Shown here piece after piece: positions 49,318 through 60,420 of a stretch of 64,000 bases of DNA (positions within the stretch are counted from its first letter, which is position 1; each line of letters begins with the position of its first letter). Below the pieces are notes generated by a model. The model was not told where the DNA came from, searched no databases, and saw only the letters and a program-made list of their open reading frames with translations. The position numbers were made by a program, and so were the translations under genes. The DNA is from Piezodorus guildinii (taxonomy: Eukaryota; Arthropoda; Insecta; Hemiptera; Pentatomidae): the NCBI GenBank assembly GCA_023052935.1, contig CM041295.1, positions 18,104,880 to 18,168,879 of the forward strand, read 5' to 3'.

Positions 49318-49363
<46 letters not shown>

Positions 49364-49366
<3 letters not shown>

Positions 49367-50092
49367 GCTTTATCACAACATAGCATACATTTGAAACATA
49401 AGTTTGATTTCAATAGACCACAAATTTTGGAAATAGTCAAAAATAAACAACATAGAAAAACCATAGAGGCTATATATATATATAAATAAAACCGTGAATT
49501 TTAAAACTGACTCAAGACATTTAAGTTACCACTATTCCGATTTAATTAATAAATTAAAAATATAATATAAATAATTAATAATAAATTTTAAAGAATTTCA
49601 CAATATGAAATAATAATAACTATATACAAGTTAAAAATTGGTCTAATCCTTAATCCAGTTGAGGACAAAGATCTGAGCAATACTCTTGCTCAGATCTGAA
49701 GTGTTTAGAATTTGACTTCATTTTTATTTATTTTTTTACCTGGTTGAAGGTGGTACTGGTAAAATGTTGGATTACAGAATTTATAACGAGGTAATTTTTA
49801 TAATATTTATTTATTTATTTAATTAAGTACTGTGCAACATTATTAAATTTTTGCTTTCATTGCCTCCATATGATTTTAAAATTTGTTAATTAATAGTTTT
49901 AAAATATTGTTATCAATTGACTCCTAATTTAAAAATTGTTTAAACCATTCACTTCATTATAGTGATTTTTAATGTGATGGTAAATTGCTTAAAAATTTTT
50001 TTTGTAGACTTCTGAAGATGGGAGAATATCCCGAAACGTCAAGAAATAAATGATCAGTATTAATGGAAGATTTATTCAGCCCCTCATCAACC

Positions 50093-50096
<4 letters not shown>
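49364..50096 (+). repeat. Penelope tail, copy 2
   Basis: End of the GIY-YIG frame (stop at 49487-49489), the 3' UTR, the hairpin (49669-49697) and the hammerhead-like motif. Near-identical to 36047-36778. Confidence 0.95.
50011..50040 (+). ncRNA. Hammerhead-like motif in Penelope tail copy 2
   Basis: Same sequence as 36698-36727; lies about 56 nt before the end of the element. Confidence 0.55.

Positions 50097-50182
<86 letters not shown>
50095..50182. repeat. (TA)n microsatellite, right flank of the Penelope-like element
   Basis: About 85 bp of TA starting exactly where the Penelope tail ends (CCTTAATATATA). Confidence 0.95.
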
Positions 50183-50186
<4 letters not shown>

Positions 50187-50509
50187 GAATATAAAAGAAA
50201 AAAATATGTATACATGTAAAGGTTCAAATGTTCATTATATCTGTAAATCTTTGCAAATTTATTATATATATATAAATATATATATAATAAATTTATATAA
50301 TAAATTTATATATATATATATAGTCTTAGAGTATCTCTGGTGGAATAAGGATCATAGTTTTGTGTCTCCCGTTATTTTGTTTATTTCAACAGAACATATT
50401 TGAAATCTTAAGTGCAATTTTTCCGTAAATATCGACTAGCTAAATCAGGTAACACTATAATTAACTATAGTAGCTATTTTATATAGATATAGGGAAAAAA
50501 CAAAAAACA
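50183..50509. other. AT-rich, more short TA tracts, no gene
   Basis: TATATA runs at 50262-50325. The 5' part of the next LINE may start in here. Confidence 0.5.
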
Positions 50510-50670
50510 AAGTGTTTACGAAGTCAGAGCTATTGTGCAGTAGTGGTGGGGATAGTCTGTTTACTTCCGCTAATACTAACAGGCTTTGCGTAAATACACA
50601 GCATAATATTATTATTACGGTCAATATTCTCTTATTATATTACGTAAGACTTGTTATAAAATTAATTAAA

Positions 50671-51589
50671 ATGGTCAACTGCAAAATATGCAACAAAACA
50701 GCCGGTCGAGATGACAAATTACGTTTGGCGTGTACGATTTGTCAAAACGTTTATCACACTAAATGTATAAAAAATAGAATCTGCAGACCAAGAGGGATTA
50801 AAAAAATGGGTCTGCACTGACTGCGAATCGTCATCGCGGGCATCACCAGACACGGAGTCTAGTTCCGCGATCGACCTGCTGAGAGCGCTGACCGAAGAAG
50901 TTAGGGAAATGAAGGCTAAGCTTCAAGCCATCGACGAACTAAAGGATATAAAGGAAACGCTGGAAAAACATTCGGAATTATCTTTTCAAAATATGGAAAG
51001 ATTGCAAAAAATTGAAGGCCTTCTGGAAAATCAAAAAAATCAGATCGAAAAACTGACATTGGAAAATCAGACATTAAAAGAAAAAGTAGTCACTCTAGAA
51101 GCACGTGTAAATAGCGCTGAACAAAACCAGTTGAACAACACAATTGAAATTAGAGGTATACCGGAAAAGCCGGGTGAGACCGTAGTGGGAACGATACTTA
51201 GCGTCGGCGCGGGCCTGGGCGTCCAGCTCAGCCCTGGAGACCTGGACCACGCGGTACGTCTGAGGCCCAAGGCACCTGGGACCCCGGGGACCATCATTGC
51301 TCGTTTCATCAGACGGACGGTGAAAGACGATTTGGTGAGACAGCGAAAAGTGAAAAGAGACTTTTCTACGCGCCACCTCGGATGGGAACAAAACAACAGT
51401 CAACCTGTCTACGTCAGCGAGGCAATGACAGCCACTAACAGGCACTTATACTGGCTGGCCAGACAGAAAAAGGTGTCGGCCAATATTAAATATGTGTGGT
51501 TTAGTGGGGGTCGGGTCAGGTGCCGGAAGTCGGATGGTTGCCCAGCTGTAATTATAAATAAATCATCCGACTTAGATGCTTTTATTTGA
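50671..51589 (+). pseudogene. LINE ORF1: PHD finger, coiled coil, FP-like C-terminus
   Basis: 50671-50800 encodes CKICNKTAGRDDKLRLACTI then CQNVYHTKC, and after a frame change WVCTDC: a C4HC3 PHD pattern. 50840-51589 gives a coiled-coil-like stretch (heptad-rich, 50909-51110) and a C-terminal domain with NTIEIRGIPEKPGE and WLARQKKVSANIKYVWFSGG. That domain resembles the ORF1 proteins of CR1-like LINEs and baculovirus FP proteins. One frameshift near 50790-50800, next to an A run. RNA binding is inferred from the family. Confidence 0.85.
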
Positions 51590-51639
51590 AAATTTAGTTT
51601 AAGTTACCAATATTTTGTTTGTCTTTTTTTCTATTTTAT

Positions 51640-52880
51640 GTTTTTTAAAGATTTATTATTTCTGTTTATTTTCTTTCGCTCTATAAAAGTCATAAATTTT
51701 AGTTTGTTGTTTAGGAACATTTTCAATTTATATCCGCATTATTTCTACTATTATATTCTGAACCTATATTTCCCTTTAAAATTATCAATTTCTCTTTGGT
51801 ATATTTTTATTTTATATTTACATGCTTTTTATTTTAATATTCTATTTACTTTTCGTTTAACCTTTATTATATGTATCTACATGTCTATATTTTATTTTAT
51901 TTTTTCTAATTCTTTTAGCCTATACTTATATTCTGCTTTCAAGTTATCAATTTCACTTTGGAATATTTCTATCTTATATCCGCATTATTTTAACTTGAAT
52001 ATTTTATATACTTTCTTTTTCACCCTCATAATAATTACCTATATGTTCTATCTGTCTGTATTTATTTCATTTTATTTTTATTTTTTCTCCTAAAACATAG
52101 TCCAAATTTATATTTTCTTTTAAAATTATCAAATTTTCTTTGGGATATTTTTATTTTGTATTCACCTTCTTCTTATTTTAATATTCTATTTACTTTTTGT
52201 TTAATGTTTATTATCAGCATCTATATTTTATTTTATTTTTCTAAATCAATTAGCCTATACTTAATATTTACCTCTCAAGTTATCAATTTTTCTGTGGAAT
52301 ATTTCTATTTTATATCCACATTATTTTAACTTGAATATGTTATCTAATTTTTTTTTTTCTCTTTTATAATCTTTATCTATATGATCTATCTGTCTGTATT
52401 TATTTAATTTTATTTATTTATTTTCTATTTTTCCTAAAACTAAGCCTAAATTTATATTTTCTTTTAAAATTATCAAATTTTCTTTGGGATATTTTTATTT
52501 TATATCCACATTTTTCTCATTACTATATGCTATTTACTTTCTATCTTTATAATCGTTATCTATATGTAATGACTGTCTTTATTTACTACTATTATTTATT
52601 TTTTTCTTCGAAAAGGTATAGTCTAAAATTATATTTTCTTTTAAAATCAAATTTTCTTCGGAATATTTTTATATCCACACTCTTCTTATTGCTATATCCT
52701 ATTTATTTTTCTATTATTTTATAATTGTTATTAATATGTCTCATCTGCCAGTATCTTGTTTGTTTTCTAAAAGGTTTAGTATAAATTTATATTATCTTTT
52801 AAAATTATCAATTTTTCTTTGCTTTATTTTTTTTATCATGTTTTGCTGTATGCCTACACTATGTATGATCGTGAAATGAT
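51640..52880 (+). repeat. Tandem repeat between ORF1 and ORF2 of the LINE
   Basis: The marker TTATCAAWTTTCTTTGGRATATTT recurs near 51780, 51942, 52122, 52277, 52467, 52645 and 52801, so units are about 155-190 bp. Alternate units are more alike: TATCTGTCTGTATTTATTT follows every second one. This implies a two-unit higher-order repeat of about 335-345 bp. T-rich strand; apparent open frames here are by-products of composition. Confidence 0.85.
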
Positions 52881-52960
52881 GTATACCTTAAGAAATTGCA
52901 ATAACCTACCTCCTGACTTCCAACCCTTTCACAGTTATTCTCATTCCCACCTCTACAGTC

Positions 52961-55762
52961 ATGACTAACATTCTCACCTCATGTCACATTAATGCACAAT
53001 CCCTGATTGCCCACTATGATGAATTTCAAAATTATTTTCTCGACAATTTTTACCACATCATAGCAGTATCTGAAACCTGGTTAAAACCTTTTATTCCTTC
53101 CTCCCATGTATCCCTCACCAATTACTCCTTTCTTCGCCATGACAGATCTGATCGCAGGGGTGGTGGGGTGGGGCTGTATATACACGACAGTCTCAAGGCC
53201 AAAATCCTTCTCCAATCCCCTTCTCCTGATCATCCTCACATCGAATACCTCTTTGTGGAAATCTCTACTCCTTCATCTCCTCTCCTGTATGCCATTGTTT
53301 ATCGACCTCCTCAAGTTCCATTCGATACCCTTTTTGAATCCTCCCTAGTCCAATTCGTCTCCAAGTACTCCAACATCATCATCTCCGGAGATTTCAATGC
53401 TAATATGATGTCTGAATCTCATGATAAATCCTTCCTGGTAAACCTACTGTTTTCCCTAAATCTTTATCTAGTTCCATACCTCCCTACCCATCATACGCAA
53501 CTATCCGACTCCTGGCTGGATCTTCACATAACTGATTCATCTGTAAAGGTCCTTTCATCCTCTCAGCACCCGGTACCGTTCCTTTCATCACATGATCTCA
53601 TAGAGATTTCATACAATCTACCTATAAAATCCTTCACTCCTAAAGTAATCACCTATCGTAGTTTGGACCTCCTTTCCTACGAATCCCTTCAAACTGATCT
53701 CGAAAAACTCCATTGGGATACTATATACTCCCACAATTCAATCAATCCAATGATATCCACTCTCACCTCAAACTTAAAAACCATACTTGACACCCATGCT
53801 CCTCTTCAAACCCGAACCTTTCGCCGTCCCACTGCTCCTTGGCTGACCCCTGAACTAAAGGATCTGATGAAAAGAAGAGAAGCAGCTAGACGTAAATTCC
53901 GCCGCACTCGCTTTCCAGATGACTACGATAGTTTTAAGCAACTTCGGAACAGAACCCAGGACGCAGTGCGACGTGCGAAATCCCTCTATATCCACAGTGC
54001 CTTGTCCAATGCTCCAGATCCTAAATCCAAATGGAAAATCCTCCGAAAATTATCTCTTCCAGAATCCAATAATTGCTATTCCATTCCTGTCCCACCAGAT
54101 GATCTCAACAAGCATTTCGTATCCTTATCTCCTGACCCATCATCCACTACCGATATTGAACACCACAGTTTTAATCCTGAAAGTTTCTTCTTCACCCATA
54201 TTTCCTATGACGAATTATTAACAGCCATCCTTAAATCCCACACAAACGATTACGGACCTGACAACATTCCAGTTAAACTTATAAAATCCTGTCTTCCAGC
54301 CCTTATACCAGTTTTGTATCATATTTACAATTTTTCCTTGCAAAACTCTATATTCCCTGCTTCTTGGAAAACCGCTTTAGTTAGACCACTTAATAAGATC
54401 CCAAATCCTACAACACCTTCTGACTTTCGCCCTATTTCCATTCTTTCTAACCTTTCCAAACCACTAGAACGTATTGTACAAAAGCAATTATCGAATTTCC
54501 TGGAAGAACGTTCCCTTATCAATCCTCTCCAATCCGGCTTCCGACCTGGTCACTCAACGCAATCCGCTCTCCTAAAAATAACTCACGACCTACAATATGC
54601 AATAGAACACCAAAAACTTACCATTCTAGTCTTGCTAGATTTTACCAAGGCATTTGACACAGTAGACCATACAATCCTCCTCACCAAACTACGAAACCTT
54701 CCTTTATCCAATAGCGCTCTGCACTGGTTCAAGTCTTTCCTTTCCGATCGCTCACAGTATGTGGTAGTTCCAGGCCAACCTCCTTCTAGACCTTTGCCAT
54801 TGTCATGTGGTGTCCCCCAGGGATCATCACTATCTCCTACCCTCTTTGCTATCTACGTAAACGACCTTCCCTTCTATATCCATCACTCACAATTCCATAT
54901 GTATGCGGATGACCTCCAAATTTATTTATCCTTTCCTCCGTCGGACCTATTACTAGCAACAGAAAAGCTTCAGGAAGATTTAAACAGAATTAGTTGTTGG
55001 GCAGCTGACAACAAGCTAAAGTTAAATGCTGAGAAAACTAAAGCGATAGTAATAGGTTCCAATCCACTCCTTAAAACCCTTTCCCTAATCCCAACTCTAT
55101 TTTTAAATAATCAACCAATAAAGTTCCACCAAACCGTCAAAAACCTTGGAGTAACTGTCGATCAATCTCTTTCCTGGAAAATCCATGTTTCCGAAATTTC
55201 CCGACGCACAATTTCCATTCTGAAACTCCTTAATTACCACCGTCACCTTCTTCCATTTGAAACCCGTAGGCTCTTGGTTTGCTCATTAATATTCCCCCAC
55301 TTTGACTACTGTTGTGCGGTGTATGCGGGTGTCTCTGGAGATCTTGAAGCTAAACTAAAAAGATTATTCAACTGCCTTATACGTTTCATCTTTGGGATAT
55401 CCAGGGACACCTCTGTAACCCGATTCTACGATGAGTTAAAGTGGCTTTATCCTTCCTACCGTTCTAAATACCTCCTGGCATCCTTCCTTTACCAAGTTCT
55501 CCGATCTCAACGTCCATCTTACATCTCAGATATATTTTCATTTAAATCCTCCGTCCACACCTGCAACACTCGTTCGCGACCTTCGGACCTGTATGTAACG
55601 CCTCATCGAACCGCAGCTTTCGACAGATCTTTCCTAATCCGATCCTCGTCCTTATGGAATTCTATTCCTTCTCATATCCGTCACTCCAATACTCTTCCGG
55701 CCTTCAAATCCCGTTTGTTCAAACACTTTTTGTCGATCCAATTCTCAAATAACCCCAATTAA
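52961..55762 (+). CDS. LINE ORF2: endonuclease-reverse transcriptase, intact (933 aa)
   Basis: The start at 52961 (MTNILTSCHINAQSLIAHYD) is the first ATG before the endonuclease. APE-type endonuclease: AVSETWLK (residues 35-42), DRRGGGVGLYI (near 65), YRPPQ (near 118), IISGDFNAN (near 140), SHDLIE (near 208). RT: FRPISILSNLSKPLERI (near 488), LQSGFRPGHSTQSA (near 523), VLLDFTKAFDTVDH (near 557), CGVPQGSSLSPTLFAIY (near 617), MYADDLQIY (near 647). A C-terminal region (FDYCCAVYAG, SSSLWNSIPSHIR) completes it. Length is normal for the family, there are no stops and the catalytic residues are present. It would nick target DNA and reverse-transcribe its own RNA; activity is an inference. Confidence 0.95.
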   Translation: MTNILTSCHINAQSLIAHYDEFQNYFLDNFYHIIAVSETWLKPFIPSSHVSLTNYSFLRHDRSDRRGGGVGLYIHDSLKAKILLQSPSPDHPHIEYLFVEISTPSSPLLYAIVYRPPQVPFDTLFESSLVQFVSKYSNIIISGDFNANMMSESHDKSFLVNLLFSLNLYLVPYLPTHHTQLSDSWLDLHITDSSVKVLSSSQHPVPFLSSHDLIEISYNLPIKSFTPKVITYRSLDLLSYESLQTDLEKLHWDTIYSHNSINPMISTLTSNLKTILDTHAPLQTRTFRRPTAPWLTPELKDLMKRREAARRKFRRTRFPDDYDSFKQLRNRTQDAVRRAKSLYIHSALSNAPDPKSKWKILRKLSLPESNNCYSIPVPPDDLNKHFVSLSPDPSSTTDIEHHSFNPESFFFTHISYDELLTAILKSHTNDYGPDNIPVKLIKSCLPALIPVLYHIYNFSLQNSIFPASWKTALVRPLNKIPNPTTPSDFRPISILSNLSKPLERIVQKQLSNFLEERSLINPLQSGFRPGHSTQSALLKITHDLQYAIEHQKLTILVLLDFTKAFDTVDHTILLTKLRNLPLSNSALHWFKSFLSDRSQYVVVPGQPPSRPLPLSCGVPQGSSLSPTLFAIYVNDLPFYIHHSQFHMYADDLQIYLSFPPSDLLLATEKLQEDLNRISCWAADNKLKLNAEKTKAIVIGSNPLLKTLSLIPTLFLNNQPIKFHQTVKNLGVTVDQSLSWKIHVSEISRRTISILKLLNYHRHLLPFETRRLLVCSLIFPHFDYCCAVYAGVSGDLEAKLKRLFNCLIRFIFGISRDTSVTRFYDELKWLYPSYRSKYLLASFLYQVLRSQRPSYISDIFSFKSSVHTCNTRSRPSDLYVTPHRTAAFDRSFLIRSSSLWNSIPSHIRHSNTLPAFKSRLFKHFLSIQFSNNPN

Positions 55763-56141
55763 TCAGCAAAGTTCAATAAAAATCAGCAAATAGAGCAGAG
55801 AAAAACAGTTATTTACTATATCTTATTATGCATTGTATTCAAACATTTATGTATTTTATGTTACAATTTTCACAAGCATTGTAAATTTATTTTAATTAGC
55901 CCTGTATATATGAATATGTAAATATTTTATTTTTTGTCAGTTTGTTTTATTTATTTATTTTTTTTAAATTATTATTATTAGAAGCTACCAGTTAATTTAT
56001 TACTATTATTCATTTTCTTTGTTATTTCTGTTGTTTTTTGTTTATTTTATTTTTTTTTTATTACTCTAAGATACTGAAGTTCCAATTTGATTTGTCTGTA
56101 ACATTATTCTGAAGGGACTTGTCCCAGAATAAATAAAGAAT

Positions 56142-56193
<52 letters not shown>
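56142..56193. repeat. (ATT)n(TA)n microsatellite at LINE tail
   Basis: ATT repeats followed by TA repeats. The ATT part is the LINE tail; the TA part is flank or slippage. Confidence 0.95.
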
Positions 56194-56195
<2 letters not shown>

Positions 56196-57180
56196 TTTAC
56201 ATTGCAACGGAAGATTGAGATGTGAGTAGTAGCCCAGTAGAAATAGAATTTTGGCTAGAAAAAGGTGGGATAAATTTAATTTTTAAGCACCATTGTTTGT
56301 ACTGCTCCCCTCATTAAAAACCCAAGTTTTCACACTTTTCATTCTTGTGCGTTTTCCGCCATCTTGGAAAAACCTCAAAAAAAGTACTTATTACAGTTTT
56401 TTCCTTCTAAATCTGTTCCTCGACATTTTAACTCGGCAGTTTGCTCAACTTTGTCTCTAGCAATTTTAAAGAACAATAAATTGCCTATATGTTTGGTATG
56501 TAACATGTTGGAAAATTTGAAATACCTAATGAGATACGTGGTTATCAAATTGGCCAAATTGTCAAAAAAAAAACCAAAATGTCAGAAAAGTCGGCGATTT
56601 AGCTTCAAAAACTATTTCGGTGCGCAGTTTATTAAAAAATACTTAAGAAACACTCTTTTAGAGCATTAAATTTCTAATAAGTTAGGTGCATAACATTTTT
56701 AATTACTTCTAATTATACGAACAAGAAATGTTGGTAATAACATTTTTACTGAAAGTGCTCTGTTAATAAAAAATAAAATACTCCGTTTTAATTAGATCTT
56801 CTAAACGATATATTATCTTAAAACCATTATTGTATATATTCTAGGAAAAGAAAAGTGTTTTTGCAACTAATAAAAACGATTTCCCAATAATATTACCTTT
56901 TTTTTAATCAATTAAAAAAACATTTTAATAATACACCAACAACTTTAAATAAAATATAAAGCATTTCTGTTAGTTGTTTTTATCTTTTTTTCAGTCTCAA
57001 ATGTATTTGATGTGTATAATGTATCATTTTGAGCGAAAGGCAGCGTATCGTCAAACTCGTCTTCTTCCATGTTTTATTTAATATTTGGTCTATTATGCAG
57101 GATTCGAATCCTCAATAAAGACAGACAATAGAACAAGTCCACCTTTTTTGCAGTTGCATTTTTACTACATTTCTCTTTTC
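56194..57180. other. No gene called
   Basis: Contains TTTCCGCCATCTTGG (56348-56362), which matches the YY1/pleiohomeotic consensus CCGCCATNTT. It is followed by a 101-codon frame (56364-56669) of lysine-rich, low-complexity character with no family resemblance. I cannot tell whether this is a promoter. Confidence 0.35.
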
Positions 57181-57189
57181 ATCCTCAGG

Positions 57190-57640
57190 AAATCATATTC
57201 TACGTCTACGGGCTCCGAAAATGAATCTGATAAAACAATTCATAAGTCGTTTTAATTTTATTTCTAGTTCATCAGTTAGTCCCCCGTACACCAGGCAGCC
57301 GTAGTCAAAGTTCGGGAAGATAATAGAGAAAACAAGTAGCTGACGGGTTTTTAAAGGTAAGGATTCACGGAATCTATAGAGCTGTTTGAGTATGGAAATG
57401 GATTTTCGGGATATTTCGAATACATGGTTATTCCAGGATAGGTTTTGGTTAAAGGTAACTCCAAGATTTTTAACAGTTTTCTGGAAAGGAATAGAGATTT
57501 TATTAAGAAAGAGCAACGGGTAGTATGGGAGGGAGTTCAAGGTTGGTTTGGAGACTAAGAGGATTGCTTTAGTTTTACCTGCATTCAGCTGCAGCTTGTT
57601 ATTATTTGCCCATTGACAGATTTGATCTATATCATACTGC
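57190..57640 (-). pseudogene. CR1-like LINE ORF2 fragment, minus strand
   Basis: 57640-57195 on the minus strand gives KLQLNAGKTKAILL, then KTVKNLGVTFNQNLSWNNHV, FPNFDYGCLVYGG and CFIRFIFGARR. These align with residues of about 690-820 of the intact ORF2 at 52961. It covers only the segment after the YADD box and belongs to a diverged subfamily. Confidence 0.85.
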
Positions 57641-57690
57641 TATAATTCAGAATGAGAACACAATTAACTGAACTATAGCAACAATATGTA

Positions 57691-58489
57691 CAGTGCCGGT
57701 CAAAACTTTGAGAGCTCCTCTGGTTCACATCAATTGAACACTTTGACCTTTTTGTGGTACTTTGACAATCGGATTTTTTCTTTTTCTTTATTCTGTGGGT
57801 AGCACTAGGCAATTCAATTAACCGTTATTCAATGAAAAGAAAAACGAAAATTACCTATGCACTTAACTTCCTACTACTTGTGAGTCGAGAAATCGATAAA
57901 TAAAAATAAAATAAAATTTATCTCCCAGTTCTCTTCAGGGGATTACTACACTGTAAATAAATCTCCAGACCCAAAAATCACATTGTTTATCTTTTTCACG
58001 TTGGAAGTCTTAGTAATAATTAGATTTAATCAAAGTATTTCTAATTATTTACGATTTTCACAAACCTTTCTTACACTTAATTGGCAAATTTGTTTATAAA
58101 TACAAATAATAATAAGATTTTTTTTTTACTGGCGCGACAGGCCGTGTAGGCCCTTGGCCGCGTGGTATAGACTCCTGGGAGAATATACTGACGTTTCTCG
58201 ATGAAATGTTTAGGGTAGGGTTCATCATTCGTTACACCTATTTTTTGCGAGTTGCCACCAGTAGGCTGACGAGTCTCACTACACGGGGGAGAGGCTGTGA
58301 GTGAGTCCCCATTTAATTATATTCTTATAAAAGTCCCGCTGGGACTGGGACTTGCTAGCGCGCTAGCCACTCAGCCACCGGCTCCTCAAATAATAATAAG
58401 ATACCTTTATTTCATTTAGGTATTTATAGAGGTCATTCATGATTTATTGATGTAATCCATAGGTAGTCTTAAACTTTTGACCGGGAGTG
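57691..58489. mobile_element. Tc1/mariner-type MITE containing a SINE
   Basis: The ends CAGTGCCGGTCAAAACTTTG and (inverted) CACTCCCGGTCAAAAGTTTA are flanked by TA (57689-57690 and 58490-58491). No transposase. About 530 bp without the SINE insertion. Confidence 0.85.
58119..58386 (-). mobile_element. SINE-C, tRNA-like head, minus strand
   Basis: A perfect 16-bp duplication CAAATAATAATAAGAT (58103-58118 and 58387-58402). Minus strand starts GAGGAGCCGGTGGCTGAGTG with the A box GGCTGAGTGGCTAG, a tRNA-Ser/Leu-like start. The B box is degraded. It ends in about nine A (the T run at 58119). Confidence 0.85.
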
Positions 58490-58491
58490 TA

Positions 58492-59393
58492 TATAACTAG
58501 CTGAGCCGGCAAACATTGTCCTGCCATATAATTAATTTCCATTAAATATTTTGGATTGTTAAATAAAAAAATAAAGAACTTTTTTTTAATGGGGATGGGA
58601 TAAATGACAAAAAGTTGAGCGCTGTAGACGATGACCGCCTATAATATTAATAATAATTAAAAAAACAAACAAAAAAACCACCAACCTGTCATTTTCTTAA
58701 TTCAATGTATTTCATTAAAGTAACGGACATATTAATTGTCTGATATCATAAAAGTTTAAAATTTTAACTTTATTTTATTTTATTCAGAATTTTTATTGTA
58801 TATTTTCTAAACTACCCCCCCCCTTTATTTCAGGCATTATTCAATCTAATACATACACATATAGACAAAATTGTTACACTCATTGATGAAAAACAGTATA
58901 CTGATAGTGTATTTGTTCTTTTGGTATTTTGCTAACCATTTTATAATCATAAAACTTAACATTTATTATTAAATACGTTATTTTTGAAGTACGAACAACA
59001 ACTAAATTATGCTAAAACATTCATTAGAAAAATACTAAAACGCGTTTAAAAAATAATTAAATTTACAATAAATCTTACCTTACAACAATATAATTCGTTT
59101 TTTAAATTGAAGTTAATTTGAGAATTGTTTTGTAACTCAAAGTTTTGGGTTACGGATCCCAGATTTTTTAAATAGTTTTTCCTAACTTTAATCAATGATA
59201 AAAATTTTACATTTCAGGTAAATTTATTTAAACTAAAATATATAGAATCGTAAGCATATTATTTAAAAGCATAAGAGCGATTTTTAAATTTAAAAAATCA
59301 GCAACAAGAACCAATAAAAATAAAAGCAATATGTTAACAGTATAATAATCAGATAGTACTGTAGTATACGTTATTATTTTACTTTTTAATTAC

Positions 59394-59394
<1 letters not shown>
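58492..59394. other. No gene seen
   Basis: AT-rich; a C run at 58815-58823. Nothing recognised. Confidence 0.4.

Positions 59395-59421
<27 letters not shown>
59395..59421. repeat. Short (TA)n
   Basis: About 26 bp of TA just upstream of an R900 copy. Confidence 0.9.
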
Positions 59422-59426
<5 letters not shown>

Positions 59427-59437
59427 ATAGTATGAAT

Positions 59438-60169
59438 AATAAGGGAATGTATTACGTGAAAACGTTAAGGTCTACGAAACTAAAATTTAATATTTGAGGC
59501 AAAATACGCTCGAGATGTTACAGCAAATTTAAAAAAAAAATCAAAATCGGCTTACCAGAAGAGGCACTTTTTACTAACATACATTTTGCACAGTTTCCTC
59601 CAAACGGGTCTAACGATTTTAATCGATACACGATATAAAATTCAATGGGCTTTAATACCATGTAGGTTTTATTTTGATTGAAATAGTCCAACAGGGCTTA
59701 AATGCCAATAGATTAAATTTTCTTCTTTTAAAGTATCTTTAATTTTGTGAATTCGAAAAAAAATATATTATATCGTCTCATAAGCGTTGTTAAAAAATGG
59801 CTTAAAACACAAGTTGAACTAATTTGACAATCAACTAAAGGAGAAAAGAGCAAACATATTACTTAATGTGACTTGTTTTTTTTGTTTTTTTAAGTTAATA
59901 ACAGTAATATGGATATATTGTTGAAATACTTAAGATTATAGAACTAATAAATATTATCTTATACACAAAGTTTTAAAATGTAATGGAGTCATAAAAAGCG
60001 GATAAACTAGCTGTTGAAAATAACCATTTCATATTTTTATATTGTTTAACTAAAACATATGCTCTAAGGAAACGAAATATATTTCTTTAAACCTTTATGA
60101 ACTCTATTAGTTCTCAAATTGATTTTAACAATCGTGTTAAGTGAAAGTCCTGTGTAGCCCGCACCAGAT
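59438..60169 (+). mobile_element. R900 repeat, 5'-incomplete copy
   Basis: From AATAAGGGAATGTATTACGT to TGTGTAGCCCGCACCAGAT, followed by seven T. Matches copy 1 with more changes. Confidence 0.7.
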
Positions 60170-60420
60170 TTTTTTCTTAAGTTATATTTTTTTTTTAACC
60201 CTGAATGCTGGTCTAAAATTTGGACTAATATATAAAATTGTTCTTAGTAATGGGATTTTTTTTATGACTGTACCTCCAATCAACATCTCATTATAAAAAT
60301 AATACTTTGAACCTGTTGACACAGATTATGTTGGATCTAATACACAATGTATATTTTAGGAAAAATTAAATATATTCCTTTCGTGGAAATCCAATTTTCT
60401 AAGTACACCCAACTGATTTT

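Larger units (their letters stand above)
41655..49363 (+). mobile_element. I-type LINE, nearly full length, split by another LINE
   Basis: Duplication AACTGCTTTATC at 41643-41654; the same bases follow the A-run, with ACTGCTTTATC certain at 49364-49374. The undisturbed Penelope tail at 36043-36056 shows the empty site. The order is a 5' UTR, ORF1 (41878-43150), ORF2 (43283 to 49036, interrupted), a 3' UTR and an A-run of about 47 nt (49318-49364). The long clean A tail points to recent insertion. Confidence 0.93.
35960..50096 (+). mobile_element. Penelope-like element with two tail copies and two LINE insertions
   Basis: A first tail copy (35960-36828: end of the GIY-YIG frame plus 3' UTR) is followed by a complete unit from 36829 to 50096. 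Removing LINE insertions at 37534-39679 and 41655-49363 leaves about 4.2 kb, a normal size for the group. The 36036-36778 and 49364-50096 stretches are near-identical direct repeats, matching the pseudo-LTR arrangement known for Penelope elements. Both flanks are TA microsatellites, which are probably the target. Confidence 0.9.
50510..56168 (+). mobile_element. CR1-like LINE, nearly complete
   Basis: ORF1 (50671-51589), a 1.4-kb T-rich spacer made of tandem repeats, ORF2 (52961-55762, intact) and a 3' UTR ending GACTTGTCCCAGAATAAATA then (ATT)n at 56142-56168. The 5' boundary is not resolved. The GGGACTTGTCCC and AATAAA-type end is shared with 63010-63055. No poly(A), consistent with CR1-like elements. 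Confidence 0.9.

Noticed and set aside
50050..50403. 117-codon frame with IY repeats
   Set aside because: Translation of a TA microsatellite across the end of the Penelope tail.
51638..52724. Hydrophobic frames (151 and 65 codons) resembling membrane proteins
   Set aside because: They lie in the T-rich tandem spacer of a LINE; F, I, L, Y richness follows from composition.
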